From Treponema sp. (GTDB lineage: Bacteria; Spirochaetota; Spirochaetia; Treponematales; Breznakiellaceae): a DNA stretch of 19,555 bases. The first letter of the stretch is position 1, and each line of letters begins with the position of its first letter. The notes below the pieces were generated by a model, which worked only from the letters and a program-made list of their open reading frames with translations, searched no databases and was not told where the DNA came from. The DNA lies in contig JAIRMT010000181.1 in NCBI GenBank assembly GCA_031258505.1, forward strand, positions 1-19,555. The letters run 5' to 3'. This document shows positions 7,489 through 13,169 of this stretch, piece by piece. Both the position numbers and the translations under genes were made by a program.

Positions 7489-7867
7489 CTTGTTACCTTC
7501 CTTAACACAGAGTAAACAACTTTAACAGAGTAAACCAAACCGTAAGTTATTGCAATAGTAATACCCTAAAATTCAGGATAAGCGCATAGGAATCAGCCGG
7601 CTCTGAATAGCCTGTTCGTTAAGCAGCTTAAAAATGGTCTTGATATGCTCCTCAAATCCCAGCGAAAGCATATACCGTATCCCTTTTAGACAATATCACA
7701 AGGCTTACCGATTGTGCGCCCATGCTTCCTCATCGTCGTGTTCTAGTCATGTTTTCAGTTTCCTGATGATCTCCGCAGCCGGGACCCGTCTGGCGTCTCA
7801 CGCACTGTCCGGTTAAGGGCTGTCCGTGTTTAAGCGTTTCAAACAACACTGTCAGGCCGCAGCTGAA
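7489..7867. other. gene-poor stretch upstream of the opp operon
   Basis: No convincing gene is present. ACAGAGTAAAC occurs twice (7507-7517 and 7525-7535, period 18) close to the start of the MCP-tip/opp operon and could be an operator. A minus-strand frame at 7573-7671 encodes MLSLGFEEHIKTIFKLLNEQ plus a 12-residue tail; it looks like a gene's C-terminal remnant but I do not recognise it. Around 7700-7790 the minus strand reads PAAEIIRKLKT, stop, LEHDDEEAWAHNR, stop in one frame, which again looks like decayed coding sequence. Confidence 0.4.
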
Positions 7868-7990
7868 GGTTTCTTCCGGCAGCGCGCCTTCACCGGCCAG
7901 TATGTGCGTGAAAAAGGCTGTGTCAGGTTCGCCTTGTAGATAAGAAGGGAAGTGTAAACCGTATCAAAATCATCATACTGCCCAGACACT
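7868..7990 (-). pseudogene. decayed partial copy of the HAD hydrolase gene
   Basis: This stretch aligns along its length with 2608-2732 inside the HAD gene, in the same orientation. Shared runs include CCAGTATGTGCGTGAAAAAG and ACCGTATCAAAATCATCATA. Small deletions (for example GGTTTCG to GGTTCG) and substitutions break the frame. Only the internal part, near codons 115-160, is present. The homology stops about 20 bp before the tandem array, so a duplication or recombination event probably left this fragment here. Confidence 0.75.
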
Positions 7991-8009
7991 GCGGTAGTTT
8001 TAGCCTTCA

Positions 8010-8703
8010 CGTGAAAGTCTGTGAAGCCCTAACGCGAAAGTCTGTTAGGACTTGACACGAAAGTCTGTGAAGCCCTAACGCGAAAGTCTGTCAGGCGCTT
8101 GACGTGAAAGTCTGTCAGGCGCTGACACGAAAGTCTGTTAGGACTTGACGCGAAAGTCTGTTAGGAATTGACGCGAAAGTCTGTTAGGTGCTTGACACGA
8201 AAGTCTGTCAGGCGCTTGACACGAAAGTCTGTTAGGAATTGACGCGAAAGTCTGTGAGGCGCTAACACGAAAGTCTGTGAAGCCCTAACGTGAAAGTCTG
8301 TCAGGCGCTGACGCAAAAGTCTGTTAGGCCTTCACGCGAAAGTCTGTCAGGCGCTTGACGTGAAAGTCTGTTAGGACTTGACGAGAAAGTCTGTCAGGCG
8401 CTTACGCAAAAGTCTGTTAGGCCTTCACGCGAAAGTCTGTAAAGCGCTTGACGTGAAAGTCTGTTAGGACTTGACACTAAAGTCTGTTAGGCGCTAACGC
8501 GAAAGTCTGTGAAGCCCTAACGTGAAAGTCTGTTAGGACTTGACACGAAAATCTGTTAGGACTTGACACGAAAGTCTGTTAGGCGCTAACGCGAAAGTCT
8601 GTGAAGCGCTAACGCGAAAGTCTGTTAGGACTTGACACGAAAATCTGTTAAGCGCTTGACGTGAAAGTCTGTTAGGCGCTAACGCGAAAGTCTGTTAGGC
8701 GCT
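8010..8703. repeat. 30-unit tandem array of 23/24-bp repeats
   Basis: I count 30 consecutive units, each 23 or 24 bp except a 21-bp last one. Every unit has a nearly fixed left half, CRYGAAAGTCTGT (a few have AAAATCTGT or GCAAAAG). The right half of 10-11 bp takes a limited set of forms: TAGGACTTGA, GAAGCCCTAA, CAGGCGCTTGA, TAGGCGCTAA, TAGGAATTGA, TAGGCCTTCA and similar. There are no unique spacers, so it is not a CRISPR. The mixed period is not a multiple of three, so it is not protein repeats. Some unit orders recur (for example CAGGCGCTTGA then CGTG then TAGGACTTGA), suggesting block duplication. The function is unknown: a minisatellite, an array of protein-binding sites or a recombination hot spot. 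Confidence 0.9.
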
Positions 8704-8747
8704 GTCTGTCGCGGAATATGGCAGGTGAACTATCATGCTTCGCGCTC
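8703..8747. repeat. copy of the ROK-gene 3' junction without the palindromic element
   Basis: The sequence reads CTGTCGCGGAATATGGC, then AGGTGAACTATCA, then TGCTTCGCGCTC. It matches the end of the ROK gene (2246-2275) joined directly to 2409-2420, skipping exactly the 2277-2402 element and one copy of its TTATCAC repeat. It therefore serves as an empty-site relative of copy 2. It follows immediately after the tandem array. Confidence 0.75.
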
Positions 8748-9026
8748 AGGGTCAGGCTTCTCAACTGAACAAATGTGGGTGGATGGGCTTCTTGATCCAG
8801 ACCTTCCCGCATCCATTGATGCCTCCTAAGAATCGCAATGTGTTTGCGCTTTTGTTCAATTAGACTCCTTTTTGTCAATGGACTTGTTCGGGACTGCGCC
8901 AATCCTGTTGACACAGTCCCGAACAACTCTAACCTATCTGTCTTGTGAGATTTTATCCAGAAAACAAAAGCGCGGATTCCGCGGCTAACGGGTCTCGCGC
9001 TTTTGATAAGAGCGGTAAGGGCGCGC
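8704..9026. other. intergenic region with two strong inverted repeats
   Basis: No gene is supported. After the ROK-junction copy (to 8747) comes unassigned sequence. A perfect 13-bp stem follows: TTGTTCGGGACTG at 8884-8896 with CAGTCCCGAACAA at 8914-8926. It has no T-run and may be a transposon end or an RNA structure. Beyond it is the terminator of the sugar-binding protein gene (separate entry). Confidence 0.5.
8959..9004 (-). terminator. rho-independent terminator of the orphan sugar-binding protein gene
   Basis: On the minus strand, AAAAGCGCG pairs with CGCGCTTTT (plus positions 8996-9004 and 8966-8974). The loop is GC-rich and has its own CCGCGG palindrome. The stem runs on into TTTTGTTTTC, the expected U-tract. 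It begins 22 bp after the stop codon of the gene at 9027-10349. Confidence 0.7.
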
Positions 9027-10349
9027 TTACTTGTTGATAAGGCGCACAATCATCTCGTAAATCTGCTGACCGCCCTGAGCAGTGCTGACCTGACCAAAGG
9101 CAACCTGCTGGTAAAGCAGGTACAGGGTGCTGTTCAGTTCGGTGTCATTGGGCAGATGCGGGGTCTCCGCCGAGGTATGCGGGCCAGCGACGTTCTGGTA
9201 TTCGATCAGTTTCTGATCAGCGGCGCTCCCGGAAGTGATGCCAGCGCGGGCGGTTGAAGAGAACGATACGCCGCGATCATTGCCGAGAACCTTCGCCGCG
9301 TCAGGGCTGTTCACCAAGAAATTGATGAACTTCAGCGCGGCCTCAATGTTCTTGGAATCCTTGTTCACCGTGTAGAACTGACTCGGCTGTACCCAGAGCG
9401 CCTTTGTAGCTGCAGCGCCGGGAAGCTCAATCAGACTAAGCTCATCCTGCGTCATGGCCTGATAGCCGGCAAGCTGGGTTGAAACGATGAAGGTGAAGGC
9501 CGTCTTTCCGGCAATCAGGGACGAACTGTCGGCGTTGGTTTCCGCGAAACCAGCGGCAACGTCGGCGGGCGGAATCAAGCCGTTGTCGCGGTAGTCCTTG
9601 AACAGATCAAGGTACTTCTGCGCCACTTCCGCTGTAACCTGTGTAGACCTGCTTTCCTCAACGTATATTGGCGTTCCGTTATAGCGGAGCCAATAGCCAA
9701 AGGGCGTGGAGTTGGACGAGAGCGCGCCAATGTCCATCATCGGATACACGCCGTCTGGTAGAAGCGGCTTAATCGTCGTGAGGTAGTCGCGGAACTCGTC
9801 GTAGGTCATAGAGACCTTCGGGAGCGGCGCGCCGGCACGCTCAAGCAGGGACTTGTTGTACACGAGTGTTGGGATCGTGCCGCCAGTGGAAAGGCCGTAG
9901 AGCTTGCCGCCAATGACGCCAGTAGCAAGGCCTCCCGCGTCAATAGGGGCTGTGTCAATCAGGTTCCCCACATACGGATCCAGGGGCAGTAAGACGTTAC
10001 GGACAACATAGTCATTGATGTTTCCGCCCATCTGGATAATGTCGGGACCATTACCGCCAGCAAGCTGGGTGTCAATCTTGGGGAAGTGATCGCCAGACCC
10101 ACCCGATACTTCCGGGCTGATCGTGATGCCGGGATTGGCCGCCTGGAACAGATTGATCGCCTGTTGGCTGATCTCCACCCGCGATTGCGCGCCCCAATAG
10201 GCCCAGCGAACAGTCGTGCTGCTGCTTGTAGCAGGCTGAGACGGTTGCGCCTGAGAAGCACCGCTCGGTTGTTGAGCTCTGCTTCCTCCAGCAAAGGCCG
10301 ACGCTCCTAGGGCGACAAGGGTGATAACCGCACACAAAATTCTTTTCAT
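9027..10349 (-). CDS. extracellular sugar-binding protein of an ABC transporter (family 1), orphan
   Basis: This 440-aa exported protein has a Sec signal peptide (MKRILCAVITLVALGASAFA, then GGSRAQ). There is no lipobox cysteine at the cleavage region, so it is probably free in the periplasm. Next come a Ser/Gln/Pro-rich linker (to about residue 45) and the family-1 solute-binding fold: VRWAYWG, NLFQAANPGITISPE, GPDIIQMGGN, DPYVG, KLYGLSTGGTIPTLVYNKSLLERAG. AGGAGGG lies before the ATG. A terminator lies downstream, and immediately upstream is only the 3' stub of a sugar permease. It thus seems to be the survivor of a broken permease-permease-binding-protein operon, or it works with permeases elsewhere. 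The substrate is probably a sugar; which one is unknown. Confidence 0.9.
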   Translation of the reverse strand: MKRILCAVITLVALGASAFAGGSRAQQPSGASQAQPSQPATSSSTTVRWAYWGAQSRVEISQQAINLFQAANPGITISPEVSGGSGDHFPKIDTQLAGGNGPDIIQMGGNINDYVVRNVLLPLDPYVGNLIDTAPIDAGGLATGVIGGKLYGLSTGGTIPTLVYNKSLLERAGAPLPKVSMTYDEFRDYLTTIKPLLPDGVYPMMDIGALSSNSTPFGYWLRYNGTPIYVEESRSTQVTAEVAQKYLDLFKDYRDNGLIPPADVAAGFAETNADSSSLIAGKTAFTFIVSTQLAGYQAMTQDELSLIELPGAAATKALWVQPSQFYTVNKDSKNIEAALKFINFLVNSPDAAKVLGNDRGVSFSSTARAGITSGSAADQKLIEYQNVAGPHTSAETPHLPNDTELNSTLYLLYQQVAFGQVSTAQGGQQIYEMIVRLINK

Positions 10350-10392
10350 CTTAATCCCTCCTAATAGGATTGTTTGTATAAAAAAGGTTTTA

Positions 10393-10473
10393 TTAACCCT
10401 TCATACCTGTAGTGGCGATTCCCTGTACAAAGTCCTTTTGCAGGGTTTCGTATTTGAATGTTCTGAATCTTTG
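10393..10473 (-). pseudogene. C-terminal remnant of a sugar ABC permease (MalG-like)
   Basis: On the minus strand this reads FKYETLQKDFVQGIATTGMKG and then stops. The ending FVQGIxTTGxKG is the characteristic C-terminus of CUT1-type inner-membrane permeases. Only about 25 codons are visible before the similarity ends. It lies 43 bp upstream of the orphan sugar-binding protein on the same strand, so I infer the permease genes of that operon were deleted or replaced by the sequence to the right. Confidence 0.65.
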
Positions 10474-10490
10474 ACATAGATTGAGTATGA

Positions 10491-10522
10491 ATTGAGAAGC
10501 GCTGCGGCGCTTCTCAATTTTT
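10491..10522 (+). terminator. strong intrinsic terminator
   Basis: ATTGAGAAGCGC, loop TGCG, GCGCTTCTCAAT form a perfect 12-bp stem followed by TTTTTG on the plus strand. No complete plus-strand gene precedes it, so it probably belonged to a lost gene or marks the border of a rearrangement. It could also weakly terminate minus-strand transcription. Confidence 0.7.
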
Positions 10523-10948
10523 GTTGACTTTTGATCAATTATTGCGTTTTCAGGAGTCAGGTTTCCACAGCAAGCGTGGTATCAAGCATAGTGAGAAAGG
10601 AGAAGCCGCTTGGTATCGTGGAGTCAAGAACATCAAGCGCAGGAAGATTTAGCAGGGAAGATTCACGCTACAGGCCAGTGAGGGTACGACATACAACTTC
10701 CTGTGGAACATCGTTGTGTTACCAGCATCCTCAAACAGGACGTAGTCAAGGACGGCTGCTTTGACATGGCTGTATCTGCGCAAGTTTGCCTGGCACTACC
10801 GAAACCTATTCATACGGCTGAGGACGTTGCTGAGGAGCGTAGCCTCGTGGCAGAGGGACGCAGCCGTGTGGCAGAGGAGCGCTGGAAGCGGTGTCAGACA
10901 TTTGCAGTCCTGTTATGTGCAATTTTTTCTGAATCTATTGTAAAGATG
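10523..10948. other. gene-poor stretch before the PAP2 gene, probable decayed ORF
   Basis: No intact gene is convincing. One plus-strand frame reads FHSKRGIKHSEKGEAAWYRG, then after a stop GTTYNFLWNIVVLPASSNRT, and after a second stop TWLYLRKFAWHYRNLF. It may be a degenerate transposase or other gene, which I cannot identify. The stretch also contains the three-copy repeat at 10829-10891. Confidence 0.35.
10829..10891. repeat. three-copy 21-bp degenerate tandem repeat
   Basis: GCTGAGGAGCGTAGCCTCGTG, GCAGAGGGACGCAGCCGTGTG and GCAGAGGAGCGCTGGAAGCGG follow each other without gaps. In one plus frame they encode AEERSLV-AEGRSRV-AEERWKR, a heptad repeat. A partial fourth copy (GCTGAGGACGTT) precedes them. 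The period is a multiple of three, so it may come from a coding minisatellite. Confidence 0.55.
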
Positions 10949-10977
10949 TTGACAAAAAATAAAACATGATATATAAA
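10949..10977 (+). promoter_or_regulatory. sigma-70-type promoter of the PAP2 gene
   Basis: TTGACA at 10949-10954 and TATAAA at 10972-10977 are separated by exactly 17 bp in an AT-rich setting. Transcription should begin near 10984. That leaves a leader of under 20 bases with GAGG at 10992-10995 before ATG 11001. Confidence 0.75.
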
Positions 10978-11000
10978 TTATGCGGGAAATTGAGGTGAAA

Positions 11001-11825
11001 ATGAAAATTTTGTATATCATTTTATTTTGTTTAGTCTGTTTCAAGCTTCATGCTGAAATAGAAAAAGTTGATAATACTCAACCCTCCATAACATTAGTAT
11101 TTCATGATATTGGATGGAATGTATTACATTCCATTACATATAATTATGGGTTAAATTTTGTTGGCGCTGGGCTTGGAACATGGGTTTCTATAGAAGCAGG
11201 AATTGATTGGAAATGGAGAAATATTGCATATAATAATACTTGGTTATCAAATTGCGGACGGCCTGGATTATATATTGGCTATATTGTTCCGGCTATAACG
11301 CCAGTTATAATTTACACAGCAGGAAGATTTATAAAAGATGAAAAATTACAAATAACAGCTTTTGCATTGACACAATCGCTGATGTTGACGTTGGCCATTC
11401 AGAGTCCGCTGAAAATGATTACTGGCAGAGCTTTGCCGGGAATTGTTACAGAGCTTGACCACACAAGGAATTCACGTACCGATGATTTCAGCGGTGAATT
11501 TAATTGGTTTAATAGTAATTTTATTGGTGGATGGCCAAGTGGACACACAGCAAACGCATTTGCAGCGGCAGCGACAATATCAGAAATTTATGCTGATAGT
11601 TTGTGGTTAAAAATAGGTGTATATTCTTATGCCATATTGATTGGTTTGGGAGTTACACTGGATGTACATTGGGCATCAGAAGCGCTGGCAGGAGCATTGA
11701 TAGGATATGCGGTTGGTAAAACGGTAGGAAAAAGTTTCAGTCAATTATTAAAAGGCAATAAAAACAAAAGCAAGTTTTCATTTTATTTTACTCCGAATAC
11801 AATCGGAGTTATTATTCATCTATAA
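11001..11825 (+). CDS. PAP2-superfamily phosphatase, membrane-associated
   Basis: This 274-aa protein has an N-terminal signal sequence (MKILYIILFCLVCFKLHA) and several hydrophobic segments. It shows the three PAP2 phosphatase signatures: K-x5-R-A-L-P (KMITGRALPG), PSGHTANAFAAA, and GVTLDVHWASEALAGALIG with the catalytic His. PAP2 enzymes remove phosphate from phosphatidate, undecaprenyl pyrophosphate or lipid-A-like substrates at the outer face of the membrane. In the last motif the usual SR before the His is replaced and Glu stands where Asp is common. ATG 11001 is preferred to ATG 10980, because the latter lies between the promoter -10 box and the predicted transcription start. The gene is clearly more AT-rich than its neighbours and has its own promoter, suggesting transfer. 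Confidence 0.85.
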   Translation: MKILYIILFCLVCFKLHAEIEKVDNTQPSITLVFHDIGWNVLHSITYNYGLNFVGAGLGTWVSIEAGIDWKWRNIAYNNTWLSNCGRPGLYIGYIVPAITPVIIYTAGRFIKDEKLQITAFALTQSLMLTLAIQSPLKMITGRALPGIVTELDHTRNSRTDDFSGEFNWFNSNFIGGWPSGHTANAFAAAATISEIYADSLWLKIGVYSYAILIGLGVTLDVHWASEALAGALIGYAVGKTVGKSFSQLLKGNKNKSKFSFYFTPNTIGVIIHL

Positions 11826-11958
11826 AGCGCCCTTATGGTTCCGCTATGCTCCATTCTCACGGCAAACCTCCGCCACATTTTGTCAGCCTGCGTTTGCTAC
11901 GCAAGCCCATCCGATGGATTAGCTTGAACGGATGAGTCCCGGTGCGCCTGCTACTTCG

Positions 11959-12049
11959 GAAAATTGAAAATGGAAAGAGAACAATAGAAAACGAGAGGAA
12001 TGAACCGCGCAGCCTCCAACTCCCACTCATTATCCATTTTCAATTTTTC
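11959..12049. repeat. 91-bp segment bounded by a 16-17-bp inverted repeat
   Basis: GAAAATTGAAAATGGA at 11959-11974 is complementary to TCCATTTTCAATTTTTC at 12033-12049, with one extra A. The right arm covers the last codons of the PocR-AraC gene (KN-stop). It may be a small insertion that supplied the gene's present stop codon, or a terminator structure for it. The segment between the arms is unassigned. Upstream, CATCCG/CGGATG (11908-11934) gives a weaker hairpin. Confidence 0.55.
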
Positions 12050-12945
12050 ATTCGCGCAGCGTCCCGCTGTACTACTGCCTTGATAAACGCCGACGGTGTC
12101 GTGCCGCGCACCTTTTTGTACACCCGGGAAAAATACGATGCATCGTCATAGCCAATCTGGAGAGTCGCTTTCTCAATAGTGATGAAGGGATTTTCTGAAA
12201 CGATACGTTCAAACCGCTCAACCTTTTTGAGGATGCACAGTTGTTTGAAATTCATGTTCAGCCGTTTTTTAAGCGCGTTAAATATGACGGATTTGCTGTA
12301 ACCCAGATGCTTTTCCAGTTCCGAAAACGAAAGGGTTTCCGCTATATGCTTTTCCATCCAGAGCAGGGCTTCCGAGGCAATATCAAAATAGCGGGGTCTG
12401 ATATACCTTTTTGAAACAATAAAATCACAGAGCATTGAAAAAAGGTTGAGCATATTTTCCAGCGCATACTTTTCAAAAAAAGCTTGCTCGTCAAAGGCGT
12501 TTTGCAAAACCTCTGGATCAAATCCGTTTTTCCGCCACTCCTTGTAAATTGTATGAGGAATGGCATTATGGGTCCTGAATTGACCAATCATAGCATAGGC
12601 TACTAACGCCCCCCCCCCCCCCTGAATTATTTTTTCATTATCTTTCCACTCATCCAGCTTGATAGGAACCGCACTGTCCACCATACCGGCATGGCAGCTA
12701 TAACATTGGAGGGAAGCGCTGTTTAAGGAGCTGAGACATATCTTCCGATCATGTTCGAGGCAGTGGTGTTTGAGTCGGAGTTTTTCCTGGACGAGTTTGC
12801 AATAACTGGATGTCGGATAGAAGCCCTCCGCCAGTTTTTCATCAAGATCAGCGGAGAATATGGTGATCCGTACCTTGAAGCAGTAGGAAAAACTGTCTAT
12901 CAAGTTTTTAACTTTTTCTTCCAACAAGAGTTCGATTCTGTTCAT
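12040..12945 (-). CDS. PocR-sensor AraC-family transcriptional regulator with a 14-G tract
   Basis: This 301-aa cytoplasmic regulator has two parts. Residues about 1-165 are a PocR-type sensor with its Cys pattern: YCKLVQEKLRLKHHC, DRKIC, then LQCYSCHAGMVDSAVPI. Residues about 195-301 are an AraC double helix-turn-helix (FSELEKHLGYSKSVIFNALK, then TLQIGYDDASYFSRVYKKV and RGTTPSAF). It is divergent from the sugar importer operon at 13170 and probably controls it. ATG 12945 is chosen because the PocR domain begins there; the longer frame to 13035 adds unrelated sequence, and no strong Shine-Dalgarno is seen. A run of 14 G (plus-strand C 12609-12622) encodes Gly-Gly-Gly-Gly near residues 108-112. 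The frame is open now, but one G more or fewer leads quickly to stop codons. Confidence 0.88.
   Translation of the reverse strand: MNRIELLLEEKVKNLIDSFSYCFKVRITIFSADLDEKLAEGFYPTSSYCKLVQEKLRLKHHCLEHDRKICLSSLNSASLQCYSCHAGMVDSAVPIKLDEWKDNEKIIQGGGGALVAYAMIGQFRTHNAIPHTIYKEWRKNGFDPEVLQNAFDEQAFFEKYALENMLNLFSMLCDFIVSKRYIRPRYFDIASEALLWMEKHIAETLSFSELEKHLGYSKSVIFNALKKRLNMNFKQLCILKKVERFERIVSENPFITIEKATLQIGYDDASYFSRVYKKVRGTTPSAFIKAVVQRDAARMKN
12609..12622. repeat. 14-bp poly-C/poly-G tract inside the regulator gene
   Basis: Fourteen consecutive C on the plus strand (G in the gene). With 13 G the reading frame meets TAG two codons after the tract. With 15 G it reads 14 more codons and stops at TAA. The tract is therefore a clean ON/OFF switch for the DNA-binding domain, of the type known from phase-variable genes. 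Confidence 0.9.
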
Positions 12946-12967
12946 ACAGAAAGTATAACATAAATAT

Positions 12968-12997
12968 AATGGAAAAGTCCTAGAATTCAATGGAAAA
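12968..12997. promoter_or_regulatory. candidate AraC-type binding half-sites
   Basis: AATGGAAAA occurs at 12968-12976 and again at 12989-12997, exactly 21 bp apart, which is two helical turns. AraC-family proteins typically bind such tandem half-sites. The pair lies between the regulator start (12945) and the lplA-like gene (13170). Another repeat in the same region is CGGCTAAGA (13007-13015 and 13095-13103), and TTGAGG/CCTCAA (13055-13060/13076-13081) forms an inverted repeat. Confidence 0.45.
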
Positions 12998-13169
12998 AGA
13001 CATAGACGGCTAAGACAGGGTGAGGCTACAATCAATTTGTCTATGGTAATGGTATTGAGGAACAGTGGCGGGGAACCTCAACGCTCCCTTTTGCCGGCTA
13101 AGAAGGTTTTACACTAGACTGAGGCTGTTCCAAAAGTAACCGAGTTCAAAGAGTTTTAAGGAGAATTTT

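Noticed and set aside
8010..8703. CRISPR array
   Set aside because: The units are contiguous 23/24-bp variants without unique spacers of 25-40 bp, and no cas gene is near.
8010..8703. Repeat protein gene
   Set aside because: The mixed 23/24-bp period shifts the frame from unit to unit, and no long open frame crosses the array.
8884..8926. Rho-independent terminator at the 13-bp stem
   Set aside because: The stem is perfect but no T-run follows on either strand, and the clear terminator of the nearby gene lies at 8959-9004.
10471..10494. Plus-strand promoter starting with TTGACA at 10471
   Set aside because: No acceptable -10 box lies at 16-18 bp, and the terminator hairpin begins immediately after.
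10703..10969. 88-aa plus-strand protein with AEERS heptads
   Set aside because: It has no Shine-Dalgarno sequence and consists largely of the degenerate 21-bp repeat; adjacent frames look equally plausible as remnants.
12946..13035. N-terminal extension of the regulator to 13035
   Set aside because: The added 30 residues do not resemble the PocR family, and they would cover the repeated AATGGAAAA boxes of the divergent promoter region.
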